Positions 16,828-26,710 are shown, counted from the first letter of the stretch. The stretch is 64,000 nucleotides of DNA from Paenibacillus sp. FSL A5-0031 (GCF_001956295.1 NZ_MRTD01000005.1:1-64000), one strand, 5' to 3'. A program made the numbers and translations. The notes: generated from the sequence alone by a model not told the origin.

Positions 16828-18402
16828 CTATAGATACATTTTCCGAAACTCATTAGGTGTACTGCCTTTGTGCCTATGGAAGATGGAGCAAAAATAAGAG
16901 ACGTTCTCATACCCGACGCTGTGAGCGACCTCACGCACCTTAAGGGATTTGTCCTTTAACAAGTCAGCTGCCTGGTTCATACGAACCTTCGTTATATAAT
17001 CAAGAATCGTCTCACCCATTTTTTCTTTGAAAATGCTTCGAATATAGTTGGGTGATAAGTAGACCTCCTTGGCGATCTCCTCGACCGTAAGCGGCAAATG
17101 ATACCGCTCGCTAATAAGCTTAACGATTTGGTCGGCTACGGCTTGATTGCGGTCAACATCTCTTTCGCTTAATGCCTTTCTTATTTCTTCGCAGAAGTGC
17201 ATGACATAAGCTTGAATCTGTGAGGATGAGCTCATCGACGAAATTTCCTTCCAATGGTCCACAAGCAGCAAGTCCTTGAGCGAGCCTGCAAGCAGCATGG
17301 AGAAATGCTGCTCTAATGCAGCCATTAGCCGAATAATGGCTCGGATAGTGAAATTTCGATGGATACGTTCTACGCGAATCGTTGAGAAGAGCGCTTCTAA
17401 CTGCATGGTTACCTGCTTGGCGTCTCCTGACTGCAAGGCGGCAGCAAGCCGAGCTGCAAGCTGCTCGCCATCATCATCCGTTTGTTTGGTAGGCAATAAA
17501 TCATCCGGCGTTATGACGGCTCCGCCGAGCCTGAAAAACTTCTCCTCATTGCAAGCGCGCGCCTGCAAGTAGGCATCCCAAATAAGATGAAACCCGGTAT
17601 GCGGCGCGGACAATCCTATCGTAATTTGTGCGCCGAAGGAGAGGGAGAGCTCCTCTCGGAACTTTTCCCAGAAATCCGTTGTAGATTGTGCGGCTCTCTG
17701 CTCATTTCGCCATTGAAAGAGAACGAATAAAGCATGCGGCTCGCTTTCAACAACAATAAAGGAATCGAGATACTGCCGGGCAATAGTCCGCATGAGCTCC
17801 ACTCTGTCGGGAGAGGCTTCGCTTGCTGGCTGTGCAGAAATCGGATAGTCTGCCGGCGCATCAATCGTTGCATAAAAGGCTGCAAACTCCCTGTTTGCAC
17901 TGAAATCAGATGAGCTAAGCTCCCATTTCCGAATCCAATCCTTCCGCTTCTCTTCATTCGGCTCGCGTATAATACGGGTCATCCATTTTTCACGCAGCCA
18001 TTCTCCGCCCTGATCTGATATCTGTTCCTCCTCGCATTTTTTCTTTACCTTCTCAATTAACGCGATCAGCTCCTCCATATCTATCGGTTTTAACAAGTAG
18101 CCAGTCGCCTCAATGTTCAGCGCTGCCTTAATATACTGAAACTCGTTATGTCCGCTCAAAAATATGATTTTTACGTTCTTATCGATTTGCTTTGCTCTTC
18201 TTCCGAATTCCAGCCCGTCCATAATGGGCATGCGGACATCTGTCAAAATAATGTCAGGCTTTAATTCAGCCAGCTTACTAAGCGCTTCCTTGCCATTTCG
18301 CGCCGTTCCCGCGACCGTAATGCCGATTTTGTCCCATGGCACATAATGCTCCATCGTTTCGAGCTCAATGGCTTCATCATCCACTATCAAAATGCTGTAC
18401 AT
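16828..18402 (-). CDS. YesN-type response regulator with AraC HTH
   Basis: This encodes 524 residues. The receiver domain contains D8-D9 and phosphoacceptor D55 (ILTDVRMP). A long middle region follows, then a C-terminal AraC/XylS double HTH with YLSPNYIRSIFKEKMGETI and VGYENVSYFCSIFHRHKGST. I chose the ATG at 18402, preceded by AAAGGTGGG at good distance, rather than the GTG at 18414 inside that ribosome site. It is first in the operon with the histidine kinase and divergent from the importer genes, which it probably activates through the box at 18491. Confidence 0.94.
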   Translation of the reverse strand: MYSILIVDDEAIELETMEHYVPWDKIGITVAGTARNGKEALSKLAELKPDIILTDVRMPIMDGLEFGRRAKQIDKNVKIIFLSGHNEFQYIKAALNIEATGYLLKPIDMEELIALIEKVKKKCEEEQISDQGGEWLREKWMTRIIREPNEEKRKDWIRKWELSSSDFSANREFAAFYATIDAPADYPISAQPASEASPDRVELMRTIARQYLDSFIVVESEPHALFVLFQWRNEQRAAQSTTDFWEKFREELSLSFGAQITIGLSAPHTGFHLIWDAYLQARACNEEKFFRLGGAVITPDDLLPTKQTDDDGEQLAARLAAALQSGDAKQVTMQLEALFSTIRVERIHRNFTIRAIIRLMAALEQHFSMLLAGSLKDLLLVDHWKEISSMSSSSQIQAYVMHFCEEIRKALSERDVDRNQAVADQIVKLISERYHLPLTVEEIAKEVYLSPNYIRSIFKEKMGETILDYITKVRMNQAADLLKDKSLKVREVAHSVGYENVSYFCSIFHRHKGSTPNEFRKMYL

Positions 18403-18490
18403 GCTTGTTCCCACCTTTTATCATGTATCTGTTTTTGAATGTTTATTTAGTTTATCTGCAATACCGCATTTCAACAATGGAGCATATGGA

Positions 18491-18558
18491 AGTGTGTCGT
18501 TTTGCGTTACAAATCGGTAAATGCTTGTATAGAATGGGCAGGGCGGCCGACCTATAAT
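18491..18558 (+). promoter_or_regulatory. Promoter of the first importer operon, with AGTG box
   Basis: TATAAT at 18553-18558 has no good -35. Exactly 62 bases before its first base is AGTGTGTC, in the same position as the AGTGGTTG box of the galactan promoters. The second-box position reads AAATCGG, only a weak match to ATATGTT. Likely an activator-dependent promoter. Confidence 0.5.
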
Positions 18559-18598
18559 GAAGTCACTAAGCAACGCAAGATTGGCAGGAGGTTATTAA

Positions 18599-19588
18599 AT
18601 GGAATCCATAATGAAAGCGGAATCAAGTAAATCTGTTCCACCCAAAAAGAAGCGCAGCATTGGAAATTCAAATGTGTGGGGCAGATTGAAGGAACAGCGG
18701 CTATTATTTGTGCTCATGCTTCCGGCTTTAATCGTCACACTCATATTTTCTTACGTTCCCATGTTTGGCTTATACATGGCTTTCATTAATTACTCGCCAG
18801 GCGGGGGATCGTTTTTTGGTCAGTTTTTTACAACAGAGTTTGTAGGGCTGGAGTGGTTTAACTACTTCTTTACGAATGGCGATTTCGTCAGAGTAATGCG
18901 CAATACGCTGGCACAAAGCTTTCTATCTCTGTTATTCGGTTTCCCCATGCCGATTATTCTTGCCTTAATGATTAATGAAATGCGCAATGGCTGGTTCAAA
19001 CGGACGTTTCAAACGGTATCTTACATGCCTCATTTTATTTCGTGGGTCATTGCCGCAAATATTATTATCACGGTACTTTCTTCAAGCGGTGTCATCAACA
19101 ATTTGTTGACGGGGCTTGGAATCATCGATGAGCCGATTCAATTTATGCAAAACGGTCCGCTGTTCTGGTGGATTATCGCTTTCTCCAACACATGGAAGGA
19201 CATGGGCTTTAATGCCATTATGTATTTGGCCGCTATCTCAGCTATTAACCCAGAGCTGTATGAGGTGGCGAAGGTAGACGGGGCAAGCCGATTAAAGCAA
19301 ATGCTGCATATCACGCTGCCGTCTATTAAACCGACTATTATCATTCTTGCCATTTTAGCAGTTGGCGGAATATTGAATGCAGGTTTTGATCAGCAATTTT
19401 TGATGCAAAATAATACCGTGCTCCAATATTCGGAAGTTATTGACACGTACACGTACAAATATGGTTTGCAAAACGGAATGTTCTCTTACGGAGCAGCTGT
19501 TGGATTATTCAAATCGGTCGTCGCGTTTATCCTTGTTCTAAGCGTCAATAAGATGGCCAAAAAAATGAATGAACAGTCGTTGTTCTAG
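18599..19588 (+). CDS. ABC sugar importer permease, LplB type
   Basis: This encodes 329 residues, with a Lys-rich N-terminus and six membrane segments. The cytoplasmic EAA loop, which contacts the ATPase, reads YEVAKVDGASRLKQMLHITLPSI near residues 220-242. It belongs to the LplB/YtcP-partner group of carbohydrate uptake (CUT1) permeases, which import oligosaccharides. First gene of an operon with the second permease, binding protein and cytoplasmic glycosidase. No ATPase gene is present, so the complex presumably uses a shared MsmX-like ATPase encoded elsewhere. AGGAGG precedes the ATG. Confidence 0.94.
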   Translation: MESIMKAESSKSVPPKKKRSIGNSNVWGRLKEQRLLFVLMLPALIVTLIFSYVPMFGLYMAFINYSPGGGSFFGQFFTTEFVGLEWFNYFFTNGDFVRVMRNTLAQSFLSLLFGFPMPIILALMINEMRNGWFKRTFQTVSYMPHFISWVIAANIIITVLSSSGVINNLLTGLGIIDEPIQFMQNGPLFWWIIAFSNTWKDMGFNAIMYLAAISAINPELYEVAKVDGASRLKQMLHITLPSIKPTIIILAILAVGGILNAGFDQQFLMQNNTVLQYSEVIDTYTYKYGLQNGMFSYGAAVGLFKSVVAFILVLSVNKMAKKMNEQSLF

Positions 19589-19614
19589 GACAAACAAGAA
19601 AAGGAGAACACTTC

Positions 19615-20502
19615 ATGGCAAAATTTAAAAATGATTTTCTGTTTATGTCGATCGTCTACTTATTCATCATCGCGGTTTTTATCGTAACCTTTTATCCTTT
19701 CTGGAACATCTTTATCATTTCGTTCAATAGTGCTGAAGATACGCTGCGAGGAAATCTGTATTTGTGGCCAAGGGATTTCAGCCTAGCCAGCTATAAGCAA
19801 ATTTTATCCGATAGCGAGATTTGGACGGCTATTAAAGTTACGGTGCTGCGGACGCTAATCGGAACGCCACTCGCGGTTATTGTCATTAGTATGCTTTCCT
19901 ATTCACTAAGTAAACGCGAGCTCGTTGGAAATCGGTTCTGGTCACTGTATTTTGTGTTCACGATGTATTTTGGCGGCGGACTCATTCCTTATTATATGGT
20001 GCTCAAAAGCTTACACCTCATTGACAGCTTTATGGTGTTTATTTTACCGGGCATGATGAACGTCTTTTATATGATTATTGTTCGAACCTTCATGCAGCAG
20101 CTTCCGCAGGAGCTGGACGAATCAGCAAAAATAGACGGCGCTAATTACATGCAAATTTTCTTCAAAATTATACTGCCGCTAACGACACCAGTGCTCGCGA
20201 CGATCGGCATGTTTACGGCTATTGGCCACTGGAACGCTTGGTTCGATTCCTACGTGTTCACGTATAACTCTGATCTTAAGACGCTTCAGGCCGTACTCGT
20301 AAAAATCTTGAATCAGTATCAAACCAGCTCCATGGTTGGCGATGCGCAGCAGCTCGCTGATGCTTCGAAACGACTGGCCGTGTCTCCGGATACGATTCGG
20401 ATGGCGGCAACTATGGTAGCAACGCTTCCGATATTAATGGTTTATCCATTTTTACAAAAATATTTTGTTAAAGGCATGACCCTTGGCGCAGTAAAAAGCT
20501 AA
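19615..20502 (+). CDS. ABC sugar importer permease, LplC/YtcP type
   Basis: This encodes 295 residues with six membrane segments. The EAA loop, DESAKIDGANYMQIFFKIIL, is near residues 178-197. The start VTFYPFWNIFIISFN and the end VYPFLQKYFVKGMTLGAVK are typical of the LplC group. It forms the heterodimeric channel with the upstream LplB-like permease, 26 bases away, with an AAAAGGAG ribosome site. Confidence 0.94.
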   Translation: MAKFKNDFLFMSIVYLFIIAVFIVTFYPFWNIFIISFNSAEDTLRGNLYLWPRDFSLASYKQILSDSEIWTAIKVTVLRTLIGTPLAVIVISMLSYSLSKRELVGNRFWSLYFVFTMYFGGGLIPYYMVLKSLHLIDSFMVFILPGMMNVFYMIIVRTFMQQLPQELDESAKIDGANYMQIFFKIILPLTTPVLATIGMFTAIGHWNAWFDSYVFTYNSDLKTLQAVLVKILNQYQTSSMVGDAQQLADASKRLAVSPDTIRMAATMVATLPILMVYPFLQKYFVKGMTLGAVKS

Positions 20503-20540
20503 AGAAGCGGAAACTTTGTTGGAGGTGATGCCGATCACGC

Positions 20541-20568
20541 TTAAATAGGGATGAAAATGTACTATAAT
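20541..20568 (+). promoter_or_regulatory. Possible internal promoter for the binding protein
   Basis: TTAAAT at 20541-20546 and TATAAT at 20563-20568, 16 bases apart, lie in the gap before the binding-protein gene. A separate promoter would give the extra binding protein that such systems usually need. Confidence 0.5.
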
Positions 20569-20596
20569 AGAATCACTTACGAGGGGGATTTATACT

Positions 20597-22213
20597 ATGC
20601 GTACTAAAAAATGGATCGTATTATTTTTAAGCATGATCGTTGTCATTTCCGTATTATCAGCTTGCGGCTCCAATAATGCTAAAGAAAACGGCAACTCGAG
20701 TGCTGGCGAGAATAGCGCTGGAAATGACAAGTCTAACGAACCACTGACCATAACCTTTTTCGATAAAAATACGGGAGATAAATTCAGCAACGCGGTAGCG
20801 GCGGAAATTACGAAGCGGACAGGAATTACAGTAGAAATTCAGCAGCCAACCGGAAATCCAGCGGAGAAGCTGAATCTGATGCTTGCAAGTGATGATCTGC
20901 CGGATCTCATCATGTTCGAGAGAAGCAGTGATTTGGTTAACAAATACATTGAGTCGGGTGCTATCATTCCACTAAATGATTTGATTGAAAAAAACGGCCC
21001 GGATGTAGCAAAAATGTATGGCGATGTGCTTAACAAAACGCGTTATAAAGACGGTAAAAACTATTACCTTTCCAACTGGTATGGGTTTGAGAATGAGCCC
21101 GTATTTGGCTTCAATATGCGTAAAGATATTTTGAAGGAGCTGGCTCCTGATAAAGCAGAAGGCGGAGTGCCTTTCACGGAAACTGAATTCAAGCAGCTAT
21201 TGCTTGATTTTAAAGCGAAATATCCTACGATGGACGGTAAAGAAACGATCGCACTATCGATGGATGGAGAGAACTTTGGCGGTACGCTAGGCACTTTCAA
21301 AGGTATGTTCGGTATGCTGCCTTTCTACGATGAGAATGGTGAGCTGAAGTTTGATGTGAAAGACCCGCAATACCGCAAAATGATTATGTACATGAATGAT
21401 TTGTACAACACAGGCCTGATCGATAAGGAATGGGCAATTAACAAAAAGCAAGCTTGGGAACAAAAATTGGCGACAGGTTCTGTATTTGCTTCAACAGGCG
21501 CGTATTGGGATGCTGGAGGAGCAAACACGATTCTGAAGAAGGATCGTGGTGAAGAATCACAGCTGTTCCCTTACAAGGTTGTAGCAGATGGCATAGATCC
21601 TGCAAAAACGACATACGGCGGACGCAGCTCACTTGGCTGGGATGCGATTACGATTACGAAAAAAAATAAAAACCCGGAACGCACGATGAAATTTATGAAC
21701 TTCCTCGCGAGCGAAGAAGGACAATATTTGTTGATGTGGGGAATTGAAGGCCAGCACTGGGATATGAAGGATGGCAAGCATACGCCGCGTCCAGAAGTGC
21801 TGCAAAGCTTTAAAGACGATTGGAATGCCTATACAAAGGAATCAGGCATTCGCAAATGGACTTGGTTTATCAAAAACGGCAATGGTTCCGACGGAACACC
21901 TTATGACTTAGCGGGCCGCTTCGAACGTGGCGCTGTCGATAAGATGGCACTCAAAAACTTGTCTGACTCGGTGTATGACTCCGTACTCTACGATGGTCTT
22001 GGACCGCAGGGAGGAACGCCAGAAGCACTGAATGAGCAGAAGGTTAATGATATTGTGAAGCAGGGGCTGACGAAAGCGATTATGGCGAAGTCTCCTGAAG
22101 AAGCAAACAGCATTTTTGATAAAATGCTTAGTGACATGAAGGCTGCTGGAGATGCAAAGGTTGAAGCGATTTATACAACCAATTACAAAAATCGTGTTGA
22201 ACTTTGGAAATAA
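20597..22213 (+). CDS. Extracellular sugar-binding lipoprotein (LplA type)
   Basis: This encodes 538 residues. The signal peptide ends in lipobox VLSAC with lipidated C23, followed by an Asn/Ser/Gly-rich tether. The remainder is the large family-1 solute-binding fold seen with LplB/LplC importers. It captures the oligosaccharide for the two upstream permeases. The operon ends with a GH-D glycosidase, so an alpha-galactoside-like ligand is likely, but not proven. A stable hairpin follows the stop. Confidence 0.93.
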   Translation: MRTKKWIVLFLSMIVVISVLSACGSNNAKENGNSSAGENSAGNDKSNEPLTITFFDKNTGDKFSNAVAAEITKRTGITVEIQQPTGNPAEKLNLMLASDDLPDLIMFERSSDLVNKYIESGAIIPLNDLIEKNGPDVAKMYGDVLNKTRYKDGKNYYLSNWYGFENEPVFGFNMRKDILKELAPDKAEGGVPFTETEFKQLLLDFKAKYPTMDGKETIALSMDGENFGGTLGTFKGMFGMLPFYDENGELKFDVKDPQYRKMIMYMNDLYNTGLIDKEWAINKKQAWEQKLATGSVFASTGAYWDAGGANTILKKDRGEESQLFPYKVVADGIDPAKTTYGGRSSLGWDAITITKKNKNPERTMKFMNFLASEEGQYLLMWGIEGQHWDMKDGKHTPRPEVLQSFKDDWNAYTKESGIRKWTWFIKNGNGSDGTPYDLAGRFERGAVDKMALKNLSDSVYDSVLYDGLGPQGGTPEALNEQKVNDIVKQGLTKAIMAKSPEEANSIFDKMLSDMKAAGDAKVEAIYTTNYKNRVELWK

Positions 22214-22227
22214 ACATAATGCAAGCA

Positions 22228-22262
22228 TAATGGAGGCCGGCGCTGCCGGCCTTCTCCATTAT
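22228..22262 (+). other. Stable intercistronic hairpin
   Basis: AATGGAG-GCCGGC and GCCGGC-CTT-CTCCATT form a strong, slightly bulged stem between the binding-protein and glycosidase genes, with no T-run. It may protect the binding-protein mRNA 3' end or act as a partial terminator. Confidence 0.55.
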
Positions 22263-22282
22263 AAAAGAGGAGCGGATGAGAG

Positions 22283-24346
22283 ATGAAGATTGGACAATTC
22301 GAGCTGGAGCAGCGCATGGAGGAATATGTTGTTGATAACGGAGTCATTCAGGCAACCGTACATTTGACGGATGGGCATGTATCGCTGAAGTGGAGCAGCG
22401 GCGCCGCGCTGGTTGGCCTTTATGCCGAAGCGCGTTATGGTTTGGAGCAGCTTCGCTCCACTTTCTACAGCAAGCATGTTGTAAACGAAACGTCTACCCA
22501 CGCCATTGAGGATGGGTTTGGCAAAGGAGTGCACTGGAGCTTTGAGCATGAAGAGCTTGGCAAGCCATTAATGCGTCAGCATTTCCGTATGTACGAGCAG
22601 CTGCCTTATTTGTTGATGGAGCTTGAAGTGGAAAGCGAGCTCGAATGGGAGACGAATGAAATCACGCCGCTAGCCGCATATTTAAATGATGGAAGTATTG
22701 CACAATTTGGGGCAGATGCAGGTGCCAGCGAGGAAATCAGGGCGTTATTCGTTCCATTCGATAATGACAAATGGGTTCGTTTTGCCTCACATGCTATTCC
22801 TTGCAGCGTACACAGCTATGAGACAACCGCCATTTATCGCGCGCAAAGCAGAAACGGATTTGTTATTGGATCAGTCACACATGATACTTGGAAAACAGGG
22901 GTTGTTGTGGAAGGGACGTTCCCTGAGGATCTGGGCAGGCTGCGCGTTTATGGCGGAGCCGCCGATATGCAGACGAGAGATACAGTCGCACACGGAACAA
23001 TTCGCGGTAAAAGCATTGTATCTCCGACGATTTTTGTAGGCGCGTTCTCGGATTACCGCGATGGGCTTGAAGTGTATGGCAAGGCGAATGCCGTATTGAC
23101 ACCAGCACTTCCTTGGGAAGGCGGCGTACCGATGGGCTGGAACAGCTGGTCAGCCGTCATGGGCAAGCTTGATTATGATGTGTATACGTATACATCTGAT
23201 TTCTTCTCCAAACAATTGCAGCAAAACAGCTTTGCTGACGATCAGGGAAGCCTTTACGTGAACTTCGACTCCTTCTGGGACAATTTATCGGAAGAGCAGC
23301 TAAAGGACGCACTAAGACGGGTAAAAGCAAACGGTCAAAAGCCGGGCACTTATTATACGCCATTCGCTTTCTGGGGCAACGATCCGGATACGCCCGTAGA
23401 AGGAACAGATGGGGCAGTGCTTTACCGTGAGATATTGATCAAGGATGCAGCTGGACAGCCGCTGCCGAAGCTGGATGGCGCATTTGCGATAGATCCATCG
23501 CATCCAGTCGCGCTGGAGCGAATTAGAAAAAGGCTGGAGAGCTTTATAGAGCAGGGCTTTGATTATGTTAAGCTGGATTTTCTGACGCATGGCGCGATGG
23601 AAGGCGTTTTCTATGACCCCGATATAAGAACAGGAATACAGGCGTACAACAAAGGTATGGCTTGTGTGCGTGAGACACTGAATCCTGAGAAAATTGGCAG
23701 ACCGTTCTTAATTAATCTGTCTATTGCTCCGTTATTTCCGCATGGCTATGCACACAGCCGCCGTGTATCCTGCGATGCATTCGGAACGATTAATGATACC
23801 GAATATATGCTTAACGCGTTAACGTACGGCTGGTGGATTAACGATAGCTTGTATCGTTTCAACGACCCCGATCATGTTGTCCTCTATAAAAGCGACAACC
23901 AGCGTGCGATTAGCGAGCATGAAGGGAGAAGCCGTTTGAACAGTGCGGTGATTGCAGGTACGTCGCTTCTGCTCGGCGATGATTACCGAATGGAGGAGGC
24001 AGCGCGGCGAGCCAAGGAATGGATGACAAATCCAGAAATTATGGCGTTAGCTAAACGAGGTGTGACCTTCCGTCCGGTTGAGTGCAGCAGTGGGAACAAA
24101 AGTGAAAATCTGTTCATGATGTGTGCAGATGAAGGGACTTATGTCGCTGCTTTTAATTTCGAAGTGGAGAAGGAAAGCTTGTTGCACGCATCATTTGCAA
24201 GAATGGGCATAGATTCCTCTAAGGGGATAGTCGTTCGGGATTTGTGGAGTGGACAGGAGGGTCAAGCCGTGACAGAGGGTGACGGACATCGTATTGAGTT
24301 GGCACCATCGGAGTCTAAGCTGCTTCTCTATGTACAGGCGCAATAG
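22283..24346 (+). CDS. Cytoplasmic clan GH-D glycosidase (probable alpha-galactosidase)
   Basis: This encodes 687 residues with no signal peptide. It is a paralogue of the catalytic part of the secreted enzyme at 11927-14959, without the two binding modules. Shared segments include MGWNSWSAV, NLSEEQLKDALR, YVKLDFLTHG with proposed nucleophile D432, SIAPLFPHGYAHSRRVSCD with proposed acid/base D498, and LTYGWW. It is the last gene of the importer operon, so it should act on oligosaccharides brought in by that importer. Alpha-galactosidase is the most likely activity. The start follows AAAAGAGGAG. Confidence 0.88.
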   Translation: MKIGQFELEQRMEEYVVDNGVIQATVHLTDGHVSLKWSSGAALVGLYAEARYGLEQLRSTFYSKHVVNETSTHAIEDGFGKGVHWSFEHEELGKPLMRQHFRMYEQLPYLLMELEVESELEWETNEITPLAAYLNDGSIAQFGADAGASEEIRALFVPFDNDKWVRFASHAIPCSVHSYETTAIYRAQSRNGFVIGSVTHDTWKTGVVVEGTFPEDLGRLRVYGGAADMQTRDTVAHGTIRGKSIVSPTIFVGAFSDYRDGLEVYGKANAVLTPALPWEGGVPMGWNSWSAVMGKLDYDVYTYTSDFFSKQLQQNSFADDQGSLYVNFDSFWDNLSEEQLKDALRRVKANGQKPGTYYTPFAFWGNDPDTPVEGTDGAVLYREILIKDAAGQPLPKLDGAFAIDPSHPVALERIRKRLESFIEQGFDYVKLDFLTHGAMEGVFYDPDIRTGIQAYNKGMACVRETLNPEKIGRPFLINLSIAPLFPHGYAHSRRVSCDAFGTINDTEYMLNALTYGWWINDSLYRFNDPDHVVLYKSDNQRAISEHEGRSRLNSAVIAGTSLLLGDDYRMEEAARRAKEWMTNPEIMALAKRGVTFRPVECSSGNKSENLFMMCADEGTYVAAFNFEVEKESLLHASFARMGIDSSKGIVVRDLWSGQEGQAVTEGDGHRIELAPSESKLLLYVQAQ

Positions 24347-24498
24347 CGACTAAAATGGATTAATAGCAAGTAAAATGCAGGAAACGAGCTATTTAATACG
24401 AAAGCTAAGAAAAATATGACAAAATCGGTTACTTTTTCATCGTTTTCGCGTATTATCCCCTATAGCCATATAAAAGATGCTTGGAAGGGGAGATTTCT

Positions 24499-25569
24499 TT
24501 GAGCTTTACAGATCAAAATCAGAACCTAGGCGAGAATCACAGTATGAGCGGTCGAAGGCCGCCAGAGCTAAAGCCAAGTACGGTTAAAAAAATCGTATTC
24601 GGTATCGTCGCCGCAGTTATCGTCATTTATTTAGGAACAACCTCCTTTTACACAGTACAGGAGCAGGAACGGGCAGCCATTTTAACCTTTGGCAAGTATT
24701 CGAATGAAACTTCAGCAGGTTTGCATTTTAAATGGCCTTATCCGATTCAAGATGTCAAAATTGTAAAAGCGGAGCTGACTCAGCGGATTCATATCGGTTA
24801 TCGTCAAGTGGGCTCTGAAGCCGTTCCAAATGATGATGAAGCGATGATGATCACGGGTGATGAAAACATCGTTTCCGCGGATGCGGTTGTACAATGGAAG
24901 ATAAGCAACATTCATGATTACTTATACAATATTTCTGATGCGGAACAGTTTCTGCGAAATGCAGCAAGCTCCTCGATTCGTGCAGTAATCGGCTCGGAGA
25001 AGCTTGATTACGCCATTACTGACGGTAAGACAGTCATCCAAGACAAGGTTCGGGAGAAGCTGATTGAGCTGCAGTCCAAGTACAAAACCGGCATACAAAT
25101 CATTGACATTAAGTTCCAGGATATCGAGCCGCCAAGCGGTCAAGTGGCTGAGGCCTTCCGTGAGGTAACGAATGCTCGCGAGGAGAAAAACACCAAAATT
25201 AATAACGCTGCGAAGTACGAGAATGACCGTATTCCGAAAGCGCGCGGTGAGGCGCAAGCGCTTCTTGAAAATGCCGAAGGACAGAAGAAATCTCGGATTC
25301 TGAACGCCGAGGGTGACGTTGCCAAGTTTAATGCAATATTCGGCGAGTACAAAAAAAATCCGAATGTTACCCAAAGTCGTTTGGTGCTGGAGACCCTTGA
25401 AAAAATATTGCCAAACGCGAAAATCTTTATTACGAATTCGAACAGCGATACCGTAAATTATTTGCCGCTAAATGAATTGCTGCGCAGCGGTAGCGGCAGC
25501 ACGACGACTCCGCCGGTAACAACGCCGCCGCCAGCCGCAGAAGCTCCGCAAGGAGGTGACGCACAATGA
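24499..25569 (+). CDS. hflK: HflK, FtsH protease modulator
   Basis: This encodes 356 residues. A Pro-rich N-terminus is followed by a membrane anchor (about 28-50) with the active domain outside. The SPFH domain contains VQEQERAAILTFGKY, then a coiled coil with EREVTNAREEKNTKIN-like sequence and repeated Ala-Glu-Gly units, and a Thr/Pro-rich tail. With HflC it forms the ring that encloses FtsH and limits degradation of membrane proteins. TTG at 24499 was chosen because AGGGGAG lies six bases before it; the upstream TTG at 24481 is part of that ribosome site. It overlaps hflC by four bases. Confidence 0.93.
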   Translation: MSFTDQNQNLGENHSMSGRRPPELKPSTVKKIVFGIVAAVIVIYLGTTSFYTVQEQERAAILTFGKYSNETSAGLHFKWPYPIQDVKIVKAELTQRIHIGYRQVGSEAVPNDDEAMMITGDENIVSADAVVQWKISNIHDYLYNISDAEQFLRNAASSSIRAVIGSEKLDYAITDGKTVIQDKVREKLIELQSKYKTGIQIIDIKFQDIEPPSGQVAEAFREVTNAREEKNTKINNAAKYENDRIPKARGEAQALLENAEGQKKSRILNAEGDVAKFNAIFGEYKKNPNVTQSRLVLETLEKILPNAKIFITNSNSDTVNYLPLNELLRSGSGSTTTPPVTTPPPAAEAPQGGDAQ

Positions 25570-26432
25570 AAAGAAACCAATGGTTAACAATTATAGTTGT
25601 GCTGGTTGTTGTCATATTGGGCTCAGGCTCGATGTATATCGTGAAGGAAGGCGAATATAAGGTTGTGCTTCGATTTGGTGAAGCGATGAGAGCTGTGCCA
25701 GAGCCGGGCCTTAAATTTAAGCTTCCGTTCATTGAGAACGTATCGACGCTGCCGAAATATCAAATGACATATGAAAGCACGCCGACGACGATTCTAACAA
25801 AGGATCAGAAGCCGATCGTAGTAGACAACTATACGGTATGGCGCATCACGAATGCATCACAGTTTTTAAGAACGGTGCAGTCGGTCAGCGGCGGTATACA
25901 GCGGATAGATGAGGCCGTGTACAACTCTGTTCGCCGTAAGCTATCAGAGGTTAATTACGATAATATCATTAGTGAGAACACAGCGCGCGGCAATATTAAC
26001 GATGAGATTACGAAGGATGTTGTGTCGGCGTTGACACGTGATAATTATGGTATTGAAGTTATCGATGTTCGCATTAAACGTACCGATTTGCCGGAAGAAA
26101 ACAAGCAAAGCGTATACAACCGGATGATTTCAGATCGTCAATCGATCGCTGCACGCTACTTGTCCGAAGGTGATGAGGAGTCGCGAAAAATTACTTCCAA
26201 AGCAGATCGTACAGCTACGGAGCTCTTAGCGCAAGCGCAGGCTGATGCCAAAAAAATCGTCGCTGAAGGCGAGCGTGAAGCAGCCGTTATTTATAACAAA
26301 GCATACGGCAGCGACCCGCAGTTCTACAATTTCTATCGGACGTTGGAGAGCTATGCAACGACGTTGAAAAACGAACCAGTCATTATGATGCCAATCGATT
26401 CACCTTATGCAAAAATATTATTAGGTCAATAA
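25566..26432 (+). CDS. hflC: HflC, FtsH protease modulator
   Basis: This encodes 288 residues. One N-terminal membrane segment (about 7-26) precedes an SPFH domain with IVKEGEYKVVLRFGEA and PIVVDNYTVWRI. The C-terminal part contains AQAQADAKKIVAEGEREAAV and YNFYRTLESY, characteristic of HflC. It is the partner of HflK, translated from an ATGA overlap with a perfect AAGGAGGTGA ribosome site inside the hflK tail. The operon ends at the terminator at 26435. Confidence 0.94.
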   Translation: MKRNQWLTIIVVLVVVILGSGSMYIVKEGEYKVVLRFGEAMRAVPEPGLKFKLPFIENVSTLPKYQMTYESTPTTILTKDQKPIVVDNYTVWRITNASQFLRTVQSVSGGIQRIDEAVYNSVRRKLSEVNYDNIISENTARGNINDEITKDVVSALTRDNYGIEVIDVRIKRTDLPEENKQSVYNRMISDRQSIAARYLSEGDEESRKITSKADRTATELLAQAQADAKKIVAEGEREAAVIYNKAYGSDPQFYNFYRTLESYATTLKNEPVIMMPIDSPYAKILLGQ

Positions 26433-26434
26433 CC

Positions 26435-26475
26435 GGAAATCCCCTTCGCCTCAGCGTTGGGGATTTCTTTTTGTA
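26435..26475 (+). terminator. Terminator of hflKC
   Basis: GGAAATCCCC pairs with GGGGATTTC across a 14-base loop and is followed by TTTTTG directly after hflC. Confidence 0.9.
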
Positions 26476-26557
26476 AAGGCCAGCTAACGGCATTTTGAGA
26501 GTGAAAACTCGAAATGCTGTTTTTTTGTATAGAAAAGGCTATCAAACCTGCATAAAT

Positions 26558-26657
26558 ATTGCATTTGTACTGCTTGTAGTATACTTCAAATCCTTTAAAG
26601 TTAAAGAGGTAATATCTCATAAAGCGATTTTCATTGCCATAAATGACAGCGCTTTAT
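26558..26657 (+). promoter_or_regulatory. Promoter and cre-like site of the surface galactanase
   Basis: A weak -35 (ATTGCA at 26558) and TATACT at 26580-26585 are 16 bases apart. Downstream, TGACAGCGCTTTAT at 26644-26657 fits the cre consensus with three mismatches and shares AGCGCTTTAT with the site at 11888. A CcpA roadblock is possible. No AGTGGTTG box is found at the expected distance here. Confidence 0.4.
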
Positions 26658-26710
26658 TTGGTTCGTGTTTGACGCAGGGGATCGATAACAGGGATGAAGG
26701 GGTGAACCAA

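Noticed and set aside
26495..26710. N-terminal extension of the GH53 frame from ATG 26495
   Set aside because: It would put 72 residues before a clear signal peptide, crosses the promoter region and has no ribosome site. GTG 26711 is preceded by AAGGGGTGA.
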